In this document: positions 20,506 through 31,233 of the stretch, in pieces | Layout: each line of letters opens with the position of its first letter | Position numbering within the stretch: position 1 is the stretch's first letter | Assembly (NCBI GenBank): GCA_021399435.1 | Contig: JAJTUP010000091.1 | Span: forward strand, 124,001-188,000 | DNA: 64,000 bases | Source of the DNA: Diaporthe sp. PMI_573 | Taxonomy: Eukaryota; Ascomycota; Sordariomycetes; Diaporthales; Diaporthaceae | Direction: 5' to 3' | The notes under the pieces: model-generated | Told to the model about the DNA's origin: nothing | Databases searched by the model: none | Seen by the model: only the letters and a program-made list of their open reading frames with translations | Translations under genes and position numbers: made by a program

Positions 20506-21240
20506 TCATGGCTCCGTATAATCGCCGCAAAGTTGTTTTCTTGCAAGAATCGAGTCGTAATGTCGAGCCTTCTCCTCGCCCCAGACGCGGTTCACCGTCT
20601 TCAAAGACACAAGCCTCTTGGGTCTTTCCAGTGTGCACTTTCCACGGCCATTTTCATCCTGGTCTCTCGGACCTTCCACTTGCTGGCTCGATCTGACCGC
20701 ATCGCCATCTACTCCTACACCGCCTTCTCGGGCATTACCTGGTTGTTGCTGGACCGTTCGTACCATGAGCCCGAACTGGTCGAACCCGAAACCGGCCGGC
20801 AGAGCCGTCACGGCCAGTTCGCTGAACGGCAAAGCGATCCTTTCACCATCATTTATCTTGACGTATGGATCTTTATGACGCCAGGCCCTTAAATTTATCA
20901 ATTCATCCTGCTCGATGGGGTTCACCGACACCTTGACCTTTGGCCGTCCAACTTGGTGGTATCGCCTGTGAATCAGCCTGTTCAACTTCAAGGGAATAGA
21001 AGAACCGAGAATCCCGTGCCCCCAACCACAATCACGACTATCAGACCATCCCAGGGCATAGAACTGGAACGAGTTGCCAGCATCCCTGCTGCCAGTCTTC
21101 CCAGCGTCATACAAGGCTCCAGAGGGAGCCGAACAAGTCAAAATTCCAGACTCGTCAATACAACAACCATCTTCACCCCAGCACAGAGCAACCCTGAAAT
21201 CAGTCCCCCCACCGCAAGGAAAGGACGTGGAGGCAGCCAT
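20506..21240 (-). CDS. Hypothetical ORF; coding strand ambiguous
   Basis: The minus-strand frame of 244 codons contains segments that look folded (LINLRAWRHKDPYVKINDGE, then IALPFSELAVTALPAGFGF). A plus-strand ORF of 265 codons at 20953-21750 overlaps it antisense. That ORF is rich in Ser/Thr/Arg and looks low-complexity. I favour the minus strand on composition but recognise no family on either. The plus ORF ends at the edge of the hAT debris at about 21740, so this may be a host fragment trapped between elements. Confidence 0.25.
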   Translation of the reverse strand: MAASTSFPCGGGTDFRVALCWGEDGCCIDESGILTCSAPSGALYDAGKTGSRDAGNSFQFYALGWSDSRDCGWGHGILGSSIPLKLNRLIHRRYHQVGRPKVKVSVNPIEQDELINLRAWRHKDPYVKINDGERIALPFSELAVTALPAGFGFDQFGLMVRTVQQQPGNAREGGVGVDGDAVRSSQQVEGPRDQDENGRGKCTLERPKRLVSLKTVNRVWGEEKARHYDSILARKQLCGDYTEP

Positions 21241-21739
21241 AGAAGTGTAGGTATAAGCACTGACCTGTCACACAACAGTCAAAGCGAAGCAGTATCCAGC
21301 ATTTCAAACATCCCCATACGGATACCCTCCCAAGTAGCCAGTCCAACCGTCCTCAGACTCGAGCGGAGGGTCGAGGAACCTAGGTTAGGAAATGGCGTTG
21401 GACATACTAACAAGGGCCCTATATGGGTTCGTAGCACCGCCTCTGAGTCTACAACCACGCGTGACGGTGGCCTAGTACTACATTTGCCCATTGATAGACG
21501 GCAGGACGTGACTAAACCTCATAATGACAGGGAGTCATCATCTACGGATGATAGAACCAGGCAGAAACTCGTCCAAGAGAGAGTACAGGCAGCAGACCAG
21601 CGCCATCTGCGAAGGCTAGATGATTCTGCAAACCATGCCTGGTGCCGTCCCGTAGACCGAAACACAGTACTTTCCAGGGTCAAGGCGTTCCACGACAGCA
21701 TGAACGACGACACAACGCTCGTGAAGGAGGGACAGAACA

Positions 21740-22800
21740 GGGATTTCTGATAAGACGTCGATCGCCATTTTGGCTACACGAGGATACTCAAACCGCTTAG
21801 CAGACCAGTATTCAAGAGGGTTGTCATGCTTTGAATATACATCGTTCTTGGTAGATAACCACCTCTCGAACTCATCTTCAAGGAGCTCATGTCCATGGTT
21901 TGTACTGGACATAAAGCTCGTCCTGGAATGAATCAAACGGATTGTACTCTCGCGCCCTCACAGCTTCGGGAAGATTGCTGTTTGCAATCTCCCACTGTGC
22001 AGGAAGGTCGCGATACTCCTCATCCCACAGCGTTTGGACAAGCTGCCGAGCCGTACGCAGCCAGTCCTCCTTTCCGCCGTACGCCTTCGTCAAGAATGCC
22101 CATTGTATTCCGGGATAAAGAACCGTGGCCGCATAATATATCGGCGTCTCGTCAAGTTTCGTGTAGTACTTGTTAAGCTTAGCCCAAGCAGAGTTAATGC
22201 AGAAGGCATAGTAGTTGGGTTCTGGCCGACCTATAGCCTCGATCTTTGCTTTCTCGAGCGTCGTAAGGAATTTGTAGGCAACAGCTACCTGCCAGATGAT
22301 ACCTCATCGTGACCTTCCTGGATGACTTTCCAGTCATGGGACTGCTCAGGAAACAGAGCCTTGATTTTCTTTGTGGCGAACTCTGTGTGGATGTGTGATG
22401 GTGAGGCATCCAGAATCCGGACGCCACTAGAGATAATCACGGCCAGGAGCCAGTGACCTAAGGCAGAACCAGAAGGGGGAATATAGACGCTCACACTCTG
22501 CAGACATGGGTTGTATTGTGAGAAAATCAAGCGCCATTCGAGACAAGTTTGGATACTTGAATCGCTTTTCGTGCCAGTAAGCGAGAGGATCGTCGATTGA
22601 GCCATCGCTACTTTCGCAGTGCTGGTTATCTGACCAATCATATGGAAATTTCTGCTGGAAGTTGCCGGGAATCCGTGATAGACCCACCGACAAGTCCGCT
22701 ATCTTGGACGACTGCCTCGACTGGGTGAATTGGCCCTCTGATACAGACGCGGAAGTGGCCACCCTTGATACGTTAGATAAGAACCAATCCAAGGCTTGCT
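21740..22800 (-). pseudogene. Two decayed hAT transposase C-terminal fragments
   Basis: Minus-strand frames carry two separate copies of the hAT C-terminal dimerisation region. At 22792-22430 there is DDPLAYWHEKRFKYPNLSRM, then LDFLTIQPMSAECERLYS. At about 22200-21740 there is a WLRTARQLVQTLWDEEYRDL block followed by DNPLEYWSAKRFEYPRVAKM. Frames are shifted and the first domains are missing. A segment between them (about 22430-22290) does not match either. No TIRs are identifiable. The two pieces differ in sequence, so they come from different subfamilies. Confidence 0.75.
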
Positions 22801-22912
22801 CTCATCGTGTAACAACATCATAGTCACAACTCAACGCCTTCATTCCGTTCTTTTTGAAAATGCTAATGGCACGCTTCGGAGGGGTGGGGGATGATAGAAA
22901 CCCTTTACGATA

Positions 22913-24288
22913 TTACTCCCTTGAAAATTGACTACTAAACATCAGGACTCCTGCGAATATGAATGTGCTGCCCTCACCAACACCTAGCGACGAGCCAACG
23001 ACTGCAAAGGAGGTAAAAGGCTTTGCTATCACACAGCTGGTTTCTATCCACATGAAGTGTTGATAACCACGCCGGAGATAATCCTTGGGAAAGCATTGAT
23101 AGTATTCGGGTGGCAGGACGGCATCTTCCAGGTCGTGAAGTTCCTCGGGGACCGACAAGCAGCAGATCCGATACTGCCACACCCTGAAATGCTTGAGATC
23201 CTTCACCTGCGCCTCGTAGACCATCCAGCCTTTGGGATCCACGACGTCGGGCCGCAGCCAGGCGCAGATAGGGTTATCACGAAAGAGAATGTGTTCGTTA
23301 GGCATAAAAAGCATGCCCACGTGGCCGTCTTCATTCAATGCGTCAACACTGCGAGAGAACGTTTGTCGCGTTCTCGGTCCGTGTCATTCTCGTCTGGAGA
23401 GGGCTGGGGCAGCTTCATGAAGCCAGGGATTGTCGGCGGCAGGTTACCAGAAGAGACATAGGCATCTCCCTTTAAACATACCAAATCCGGTACGTCGACA
23501 CCAGGTTGGCCATGCTGGTGAGCGTAGTCAAGACTGGAAAGGGCGCACAAAAAAGACTGGAACAGCCAGGCTGGACAAAAAGGCGACTCTGTCGAGGGTC
23601 AGGATCCTAACCACTGGATCATAGGACCGGAATGCTTCAGCGGACATAGACGCCTGGCAAGCTGTACGAAGCCATAGACTATTTGGTTGCTGCAATAGCG
23701 TTTTCAACCTTCTCCTCACTTAGGATCTTCTTCTGGGATAAAAGCCTTTCCTTCGGGATCAGCGTTAAAGTTCTATTTCAAAAGTGGATTTATTCGAATG
23801 CGCTCTACGAGTGCAAGAACCTTCAAAGACACACCGCAAAATGCACAGCACCCTGCCGATCGAGGCCCTATTATAGGATACGGCTCCCCATCAGGCGCGA
23901 TGTTTGCCCTAGCTGCAATAATCTTTCCCGCCAAGAGTAATGCTTCTTGAAATTCACGAGGCATATTAGGATCCGTTCCGTTAGCATCAAAAGACACTTT
24001 TTCTTCGAGGACGATATTCCAAACCTATAGCATTGTGGATAGCTGCTGTTTATCCCCGGCGAAGAATGAGAAATCAAGTCCTAAAATACTTTTGAGCATA
24101 GCATTTACATCTTTGGATACCCCTTGCCAAAAGACAGGGTCTCCGACTAACGCAAATTCGTCGCTGTTTAGAACTCGAGATGCCAAATCGAATGTGGAGA
24201 ATGCCTCAATGATATACCGCTGTCTCCAGAAACAACATAGCCGTATCAGCTCGGCCCGGCGGGTGTCTTCTGAAGCAAACACCGACAT
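22913..24288 (-). pseudogene. Degenerate reading frames of unknown protein(s)
   Basis: Minus-strand frames at 24288-24025, 23997-23773, 23550-23335 and 23338-22913 look protein-like but shift frame repeatedly. Examples are ELIRLCCFWRQRYIIEAFST, GVDVPDLVCLKGDAYVSSG and GHVGMLFMPNEHILFRDNPI. The last two join by a frame change near 23336 and form the best-preserved part, about 210 residues. I do not recognise the family. The right side is cut by pogo-1, whose TA target is at 24310. Probably a decayed host gene. Confidence 0.35.
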
Positions 24289-24311
24289 GACGAAACTAAT
24301 AACTAAGCTTA

Positions 24312-24483
24312 ACGTAGGTGGACAGTCAGCCGGTCAGGACACATGCCCGGTCAGTTTTGCTAACTCTGCCAACTTTTGCCAACCCTAGCACCCACCTGAG
24401 GCCAACATATCAATAAAAATTGGCACCAATTGGTGCCAACTGGTCCCAATTGCTTATTTTTAATTGATTTGGTCAATTTAGAG
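24312..24483 (+). repeat. pogo-1 left terminal inverted repeat (172 bp)
   Basis: Exact inverted match to 26465-26636; TA at 24310-24311. Confidence 0.95.
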
Positions 24484-24633
24484 TGGTTGGGGTGGCTGCA
24501 GTGCCAGTCTGAAGTGGCTGACTTTTGGTGGGAAAATCGCGTTCCCCACCAAAATGGAGCATTTCAACCATGCAAAATCAACCTCAATCTACACCAGCCA
24601 AATCAACTATTTTGGCGGTCCGACGCGGACCGC

Positions 24634-26316
24634 TTAAGAATGTACTATTATACACTCTGAATCTGACTGACTAGACTCTTCTGCATCTTTCTCACAAGTT
24701 CTTGCGTTATGCCCAGTCTCGCCGCAGTTGCCACATCGTCGTTTGCTCGGTCCGCCGCGGTCCGCCTCCTCAGCACCACCAGCCATTTCACCAGCCGGCC
24801 GCTTCCCCTTCTGTTTTTCTTCAATTATCACCTGAGATTCCTCAATACTAAGTGCCCCTCCAAGCTGGACCCGACTTCTTTTGGCCCTCCGGCGCTTGGC
24901 GAGCCCAATATTAGCCTTCTCAAGGGTACGGACCCGATCATTCAAAAGAGTAATCTGATGCGCCATTGCTTGTGCACCCTTTGTAAACTTCTCAATTGCC
25001 TGGATAATTGGTGTAGGGGAGCTGCCCTGATGGGCTGAGATCTTGCCCTTGATAAAACTTGATTGCTGGACAGTCTGGTGGGCATTGGAGGGTGTTTGTG
25101 ATTCCCATTTCGATGGTGACACAGGGAGGGATTGTACTGGAGTTTGTAGGCGGACATCCAGCTTGGAAATGACAGAATCTGGGTTCCATGGAGAAATACC
25201 AGCCCCTCTGAACCCAGCTTTCATGTTTTCTTCCGTAAAGACCTTGTCGTGGGCTGCCTTAAACGCAATGAAGAACTCGGACTTGGTGATGTGGTTGATC
25301 GAGGCCCGGATGAAGAGGTTGATCTCATCGCCGTATGCACGCTTCAATAGCGAAAATAATGCAACGTCCAATGGCTGGAGTAGATGAGATGAATGTGGTG
25401 GCATGCTAATAGGGATAATGTTGTTTTCCTTGCAGTACTGTTCGAACTCTGCTGATACATGGCTCTCGTGTCCATCCAGGATGAGCATCCGGTATTTGCC
25501 CATTGTTCGCTTAATTGTGTGCTTATTAAAGTGCTGAATCCATTCTAGACCAGTCTTGTTATCCGTCCATCCATTTGGAGTAGGCTTGATTACCCAATCG
25601 GCAGGAAAACCCGACTCTGTGGTCCAGTTTGCAAGGTGGTAGGCGCCTTGGACAATGACGAATGGCGGGATACACCAGCCCTTTGCATTGATGCATTCAA
25701 TAGCTGTTGCCCATTCACGGTTTCCAGGCTGTATAGATTTAGCCTTTCCATGCCGATCAGAGCGTGTAACAACCAGGGTTGAGGTTATCTGGCCCATCAT
25801 GAAGCCAGTTTCGTCGAAGTTGTAGAGGTCGTCATCTGTGATCCCATACTTGGCCATCATGTTGCGAAGTAGTCGGAACCAGTTTCCAATGACCTCAGGA
25901 TCTTCGCAGAGGGCCCTCTGGTAGTCGTAAGGCCGAGAGAATCTTGTTTTCAAGCTTGGTTGTGCATCCACAAAGCGTCGTGCCCATCTGGTGCCAACAG
26001 GCTTGCCATCACGCGACGCCAGCAGGAGGTTGGCCATATCTTCCACACCAGAAAGCCGCATTGGAAATCCTCGTGCATCTTGCTCAATGATGTATTGAAC
26101 AAGTGTTTGCTCTTCGACTGGCTCAAGTTTATGCTTCTCGACGCGTGATTCTTCGCGACGGGGTCGGTTGTTCATCCTGTCGTTGAGTGTACTATAAGGG
26201 ATGTTGAAGATCCGTGCAGCCTGGCGTGCACTTAAGGGTTTCTTTTGATTTTTTTTGGAATTTGTGATTGCTTGAAGGGCTAGAATGATCTTGTCTTCTT
26301 TTGAGTAGATTGGCAT
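24634..26316 (-). CDS. pogo/Fot-type DDE_1 transposase with C-terminal zinc knuckle
   Basis: The product is 560 residues. A psq-type HTH (about 8-50, SARQAARIFNIPYSTLNDRM) and a CENP-B-type HTH (about 60-130, GKPVGTRWARRFVDAQP) bind the element ends. The catalytic triad is D168 (YNFDETG), D281 (LILDGHESH) and D317 (LLQPLDV), a DD35D spacing. The C-terminal part has a coiled helix (LNDRVRTLEKANIGLAKRRR) and ends with a CCHC zinc knuckle (CGNCGETGHNARTC). Such knuckles bind single-stranded nucleic acid and occur in some fungal pogo transposases. The start MPIYSKEDKI is shared by other copies here, supporting this ATG. The frame is intact. Confidence 0.95.
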   Translation of the reverse strand: MPIYSKEDKIILALQAITNSKKNQKKPLSARQAARIFNIPYSTLNDRMNNRPRREESRVEKHKLEPVEEQTLVQYIIEQDARGFPMRLSGVEDMANLLLASRDGKPVGTRWARRFVDAQPSLKTRFSRPYDYQRALCEDPEVIGNWFRLLRNMMAKYGITDDDLYNFDETGFMMGQITSTLVVTRSDRHGKAKSIQPGNREWATAIECINAKGWCIPPFVIVQGAYHLANWTTESGFPADWVIKPTPNGWTDNKTGLEWIQHFNKHTIKRTMGKYRMLILDGHESHVSAEFEQYCKENNIIPISMPPHSSHLLQPLDVALFSLLKRAYGDEINLFIRASINHITKSEFFIAFKAAHDKVFTEENMKAGFRGAGISPWNPDSVISKLDVRLQTPVQSLPVSPSKWESQTPSNAHQTVQQSSFIKGKISAHQGSSPTPIIQAIEKFTKGAQAMAHQITLLNDRVRTLEKANIGLAKRRRAKRSRVQLGGALSIEESQVIIEEKQKGKRPAGEMAGGAEEADRGGPSKRRCGNCGETGHNARTCEKDAEESSQSDSECIIVHS

Positions 26317-26464
26317 TGTAGATGTTGAATTCTAGCGTGTTGAATATTTAAGTAGGTAGAGTGATGCGAGACTGACGCGAAAAATGGGAACGCGATCTGC
26401 ACCAAAAACAAACCCGCCCACCCAAACTTTAAACTTTTAGACTGGCATTGCAACTCCACCACAC

Positions 26465-26636
26465 CTCTAAATTGACCAAATCAATTAAAAATAAGCAATT
26501 GGGACCAGTTGGCACCAATTGGTGCCAATTTTTATTGATATGTTGGCCTCAGGTGGGTGCTAGGGTTGGCAAAAGTTGGCAGAGTTAGCAAAACTGACCG
26601 GGCATGTGTCCTGACCGGCTGACTGTCCACCTACGT
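26465..26636 (-). repeat. pogo-1 right terminal inverted repeat (172 bp)
   Basis: Exact inverted match to 24312-24483; TA at 26637-26638. Confidence 0.95.
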
Positions 26637-26842
26637 TATCATCTTCCAAAAATTGAAAATTGAAAATTTAAACCTGGCTCTTTAGACTTATTTTAAACTA
26701 TAAGTGGCACTATTTTGGTATTCAGATTGTTATAATACGTCTTGAATCTACCCTGGCAGCATCCTATGGATAAAGGATCCTGAAAGAAGATCCCAGGTGT
26801 TGTTTACGGGTGGAAAGGCGGCTGGATAGGGCGTTAGGCGAT

Positions 26843-27801
26843 TCAGACCTTGCGGAAATCTTGCAAGACAGGAGATATCAGCTCAAGCTCAAGGGCGTGG
26901 TAGATATCGCCTCGGACCTTGGCACCGGTGATGACAATCTTTCCGCTGACAAAGATCAGGAGCACAATCTTGAGCTTGACCATGCGATAGATGAGACCAG
27001 GGAACAACTCAGGCTCGTAGGAGCTGAAGTTGTGGTGGCGAGAAGCTAGGCCCTCGAGACGAATGGAGAAGTTGATGTCACAAGAACCGACAATATTCTG
27101 GATCTTGAAGTCCGTAAATTTTGCATTGAAGCCTGGCGCAAGGGTATTAGTTGTTGCCAGTTTTCCTTCCTCAATATACTTGATCAATAACGTAGTGCCT
27201 TACCGAGCTTCTGGATGACCCGGGCATACTTGCGGCCAGCAAGCTTGGAATCATCCTCAGACTTGGCACCAGTAACAACCATCTTTCCGCTGGCGAAAAT
27301 CAATGCGGTCGTCTTGGGCTCACGAATCCGCATAATGACGGCAGCGAATCGCATGGGATCTCATTTTCAACGTCAGTAATGATGATGTAGAGTGTGTCGG
27401 TTTGGAACACTCTCACTGTACTCCGCGTTGCGGGCGTGAAGAGCAACGGTCTTCAAGTCCAGACGGCAATTCAAGTTGATTGTCACCACGACGTTCCTTG
27501 AAGGATGTAGTGTAAGCATTATTGGGACGATGCGCGCAGACAAGAGAGAAGCTTACTGAAGAGTAGGGATCAGGGCGCTGCCAGCCTGCTGTGCATCAGG
27601 AGTGGCGGCAGGAGTGACAGGCGCAACGCTGTTTTCCTTGACGAGAGGAGAGCCAGCGGGCGCACCTTTCTCGGGAGCCTTGAGGCCGGCGTTACCATGT
27701 GGAGTCAACCTGTTGTGGTCAGTGGGGAAGGATAGAGAGCCAGGAGAAATCAAGTTCCTGGTCTGGCTGGCGTTGCGAGCGTGTATCTAAATAGCCTCCA
27801 T
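26843..27801 (-). pseudogene. TATA-binding protein gene copy with an in-frame stop at codon 5
   Basis: TBP is the promoter-binding subunit of TFIID and of the Pol I and III factors. The four exons are 27801-27557, 27496-27417, 27359-27204 and 27132-26843, with introns of 60, 57 and 71 bp and sound splice sites, giving 257 codons. Both halves of the saddle are present: [40 protein letters not shown] and [15 protein letters not shown], then [33 protein letters not shown] and [15 protein letters not shown]. The DNA-intercalating Phe positions are kept. Odd changes are YNP-M-RF for the usual Lys, and an extra residue or two near LELISPVL. If translation starts at 27801, TAG at 27789-27787 stops it. 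An unseen upstream exon is the alternative. Confidence 0.82.
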
Positions 27802-28296
27802 ATTGGTGGCTGGGCTCTACTCACTAGTCAGAGTGCTCTCCCCGCTGCCGCCTAGTCAGAAGACGGGGAAACCCAATGTTAGTCACTCGGATGACACAGA
27901 TGTGAGTGTTTCTGTACGTGTAGCTATGCACACATGCAAACACGTACACACGTGTAAATCTGCAGGGGAGGGGTTTGCATTGGGCTATGTTGTGAGGCAT
28001 GTGCTTACCTGCTCCAAGAACGACTACCTGGAACTTCCGACTGGGAGTCATGTCATCCGGTGTAAATGTTCCAGAAGGTATTTGGTACAAATTGGATGGA
28101 CAGAGGGTAAAGACCAGAGAGTGATGGTGGTGTTCTACAATTGTAGGAGATGGGTTGACTCTTTCATCAAGCAAAATCCGTCAATTAAGACTGAAAGGGG
28201 TCTCACGATCTCGAAATTCACCAGCCACCGAATGGCCGGTGTGATAGTACAGTAACTTCCTGACAATGTATTCATATACTATATCATAAAAAAGAG
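27802..28296. other. Upstream region of the TBP-like gene; no gene supported
   Basis: A plus-strand 150-codon ORF (27803-28255) and a minus-strand 116-codon ORF overlap here. Neither resembles a family. The region is more likely promoter and 5' leader of the minus-strand TBP copy. Confidence 0.4.
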
Positions 28297-29318
28297 TTAT
28301 GAACACTGGGACCCCTGTCCACAAATCTGTAATATATGTGGCTTAACAAAGCAGTGAGCACCGATTTTCTGACAATCTAAACAAATAGCAAAATCACCGT
28401 TTAAACAAACTGGACAGTGGTCGTAAATTTCCCCAATATCGGCCAAACACACATCACAGTATGAGTACGTTGTATCAAAAGAGACAGGTTTTCCAGTCGA
28501 GAAACTAGTTGCAGCCATGCTTAGATCTTTTGCCGAATGCAGTAGGCGCTTTGCAATAGAGGCAAATCCCTGCTTTTGAGCCCACCAAAGTGGTGAGCGA
28601 CCAAAGTGATCGTTCAAAGAGGGATCAATGTTGGGCAGTGACATAAGTTGCATCATCATGGTCTCTCGACCACAGCGGGCAATTAGCGACAAGGCGGTAG
28701 ATCCGTACAAATCCTGGCCATTGATGTCCATGTCGGTGGTCGCAAGGAGGGCATCGACTGCGAAAGTGCAACCGGACCGTATCGCATAGAAAATTGGGGT
28801 TCGTCCAAGCACATCACGCGCATGTGCTGGAGCACCCCTCTGAAGAAGCAAGTTGACAGTTTTGGCAGCGTTGCCAAAGGCCGCACCATGGAGTGGGGTC
28901 TGATGATATCCGTTTACAACCTCAAAATCAGCTCCCTTATCAAGAAGAAGCTCGACGATGGAGACATGGCCTTTCGATGATGCTGAATATAGTGGTGTTA
29001 TGCCATCCGTGTTTGGGACAGCAAGGTTAGCCCCTTTCTCAAGCAGCAGCTTGACCACCTCGATGTGGCCATTGCTTGAGGCAGCATTCAGTGGTGTCCA
29101 TCCATAACTGTTTGGGACAGCAAGGTTGGCTCCTTTCTTAAGCAGCAGCTTGACCACCTCATTGTGGCCATTGCTTGAGGCAGCATTCAATGGTGTTATG
29201 CCATCATTGTCTGGGACAGCAAGGTTAGCTCCTTTCTCAAGCAGCAGCTTGACCACCTCGATGTGGCCACTATCCGAGGCAGCATTCAGTGGTGTTATGC
29301 CATAATTGTCTGGGACAG
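28297..29318 (-). pseudogene. Ankyrin-repeat protein with C-terminal ZZ-type zinc finger, 5' end missing
   Basis: The frame encodes at least eight ankyrin repeats followed by a Cys-rich end. Four N-terminal repeats are near-identical (GHIEVVKLLLEKGANLAVP). In DNA they repeat every 99 bp: TTGACCACCT occurs at 29051, 29150 and 29249. Later repeats are diverged (GRTPIFYAIRSGCTFAVDAL). The last 60 residues hold CDVC, CPVC, CLDC and H/C pairs (YSYCDVCLADIGEIYDHCPV), the cross-brace pattern of a ZZ zinc finger, a protein-interaction module. The open frame stops being ankyrin at about 29318, where a plus-strand gene begins abruptly, so the N-terminal part is lost. Such proteins in fungi often carry NLR-type domains upstream (family knowledge, not seen here). 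Confidence 0.8.
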
Positions 29319-31233
29319 CATATTCGGTACGCTCAACAGTACCTTCCCTTCCGAAACACGTGTCTTCGAGAATAGGAACTTTCTAGAGGGGCTAGGAGAG
29401 AGGATTTCGAGACGCAAGATTTCCGACGAGAAGACGCTGGAATATTTCCTCCATAATAGCGTGGAAGACCCGGTTCGGAATATTATCGAGCAGCTGAAAA
29501 ATGTCCCAGAGGCATCCAGCGCCTTCGACATCGGCAACGGCATCATCTTCGAAAACCATCCTCATGCGATTAGTGACGTTGCCGAGGAAGTGGTGGATAG
29601 AGAAACGCCATCAACGCCGCCACAAACGCCCAACCAGCGACACGACCCCCATCAGCTACGCGCCGATCAAATCTGCATCTACCGATCCGACAATACACAA
29701 TCATCAAGACGCACCATGCTCTACATCTCCGAATACAAACCGCCTCACAAGTTGACGGCTTCTCATCTACGTCTCGGTCTCCGTCCCATGGATATTTACA
29801 AGGAGGTTGTCAACCGGAACACAATCCCAACTTCGGTCGATCCAGCTGCTCGATTTCAATACTTCGCAGAAAGGTTGACAGCGTCTGCCATCACACAAAC
29901 GTATCACTACATGATCGAGGGCGGTCTTGAGTACAGTCTTCTGACTACAGGTGAGACGATTGTATTTCTCACGATCGATTGGGATGATCCTGGCACGCTC
30001 TACTACCACCTGGCCGAGCCTGGCCCCGAGGCGGCGGCGCACTCAGATCAGTTGCATCTCTGCACGGCCGTAGGTCAATACTTGGCTTTCACCCTCCTGG
30101 TCCTAGAAACACGGGGTGAGCATGGGCAGGAGGAACGACAGAGAGCAACACAGACTCTACATACTTGGGCGGAAGACTTTGAAACGACAGTGCGGTCCGT
30201 ACCCGACAGTGAACGAACTGCGTCATCGGATGCTTCGTTTATTCCTGAGCCTACAACGTATCAAAACGTCGACCGGTCACCCATCGTCAAACGCCTAAGG
30301 AGGCGCTTCTTCATTCAATACCAGTGTAGTGACAGCTTGTCCAAGGTAGACAATCACCCAGAGTCGTCAGATGATGATGAATCGTCTTCAAAGCCACCAG
30401 AAACGCCGACCCCAAGTGCAGGGAATGCTGGACCTCGAAGGAGCCAGCGGATCCTCGCGCGACGGCCGCGAGGAGGCGGAAGCCAAAGGGGAGGCAAAGG
30501 GGCGGATGATGCTGAAGTCGGGCCCGAGGCAGAAACCGGTGCGATCTCTCAACGAGACAGTCCCTACTGCACGCAAAAATGTCTGCTTGGCCTGGTCAAG
30601 GGACAAAAGCTGGACCCAACATGCCCAAATGTGGGTCGTCACCGAAGGCATGGTGATTACCATCCTGTGGATCACACGCAGTGGCTCAGTATGCTTCATC
30701 AGCAGCTCAAACAATCACTTGATGACGGCATCACGCCGCTGGGGCATGGTGGCGCACGCGGGGTCCTGTTCAAAGTGACGTTGCTTGCATACGGCTACAC
30801 TTTCGTCAGTAAAGGCACGGTGCGGGCCTTCATCCCGGATCTTGAGCACGAGGCGGACGTGTACAAACGTCTTCTCCCAGCCCAAGGTAGAAACGTGCCA
30901 GTATTTCTAGGGGCTATCGATCTTCGTCAGATGCAGAAAATCTACTACTACGACCACCGAGTGTATGTGGTATACATGACATTACTATCATGGGGAGGAT
31001 GCAGCATCTCGGAAGCAAAGGCGGCAGGATTCCCGAATGAGAAGCTACGCGCACTGGCCATTCAGTCACTGCAAGCTATTCATCGACAACGCGTTCGCCA
31101 CACAGATGTGCGGGATGCGAAGGCGCGCTGGGTACTATGGCTCTCAGCGGTGTTGATAGTTACTGACTGGATCTCTGTGTGCAAAGACACAGGAATATTG
31201 CGGTCGGCCATGGTTCGAGGTAGGAGACGTTGA
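29319..31233 (+). pseudogene. Fungal REase-fold / kinase-like protein, truncated at both ends
   Basis: The open frame nominally starts at 29263, inside the antisense of the ankyrin gene. Genuine sequence begins near 29319. Residues GNGIIFENHPHAISDVAEEV and TMLYISEYKPPHKLTASHLR resemble the PD-(D/E)XK restriction-fold module of a large fungal family (ExK = EYK). An acidic and then basic disordered linker follows (SDDDESSSKPPE, RRSQRILARRPRGGG). The second half (YCTQKCLLGLVKGQKLDPTC, GTVRAFIPDLEHEADVYKRL, VYMTLLSWGGCSISEA) is the degenerate protein-kinase-like module of that family. Its HxD site is present (RHTDVRDAK) but Asn is replaced by Lys, and the normal DFE/DFG continuation is lost. Role unknown; conflict or effector functions have been proposed for related REase-kinase proteins. 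Confidence 0.65.

Larger units (their letters stand above)
24312..26636 (-). mobile_element. pogo-1: intact pogo-type transposon with 172-bp perfect TIRs
   Basis: The 2325-bp element begins ACGTAGGTGGACAGTCAGCC and ends in its exact reverse complement. The two 172-bp ends (24312-24483 and 26465-26636) are identical base for base. A TA dinucleotide flanks each side (24310-24311 and 26637-26638), the Tc1/mariner target duplication. Each TIR contains the internal palindrome TTGGCACCAATTGGTGCCAA. One transposase gene fills most of the interior. Identical long TIRs and an open transposase suggest recent movement. Related but diverged ends occur at 43807 and 48214. Confidence 0.96.

Noticed and set aside
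20953..21750. 265-codon plus-strand ORF as a real gene
   Set aside because: Low-complexity composition and antisense to a more protein-like frame; left unassigned.
27803..28255. 150-codon plus-strand ORF upstream of the TBP-like gene
   Set aside because: Low-complexity, no family resemblance, and it overlaps an opposing ORF of similar length; more likely promoter.
29263..29318. ATG at 29263 as the true start of the REase-kinase gene
   Set aside because: This stretch is the exact antisense of an ankyrin repeat, so the start is accidental.
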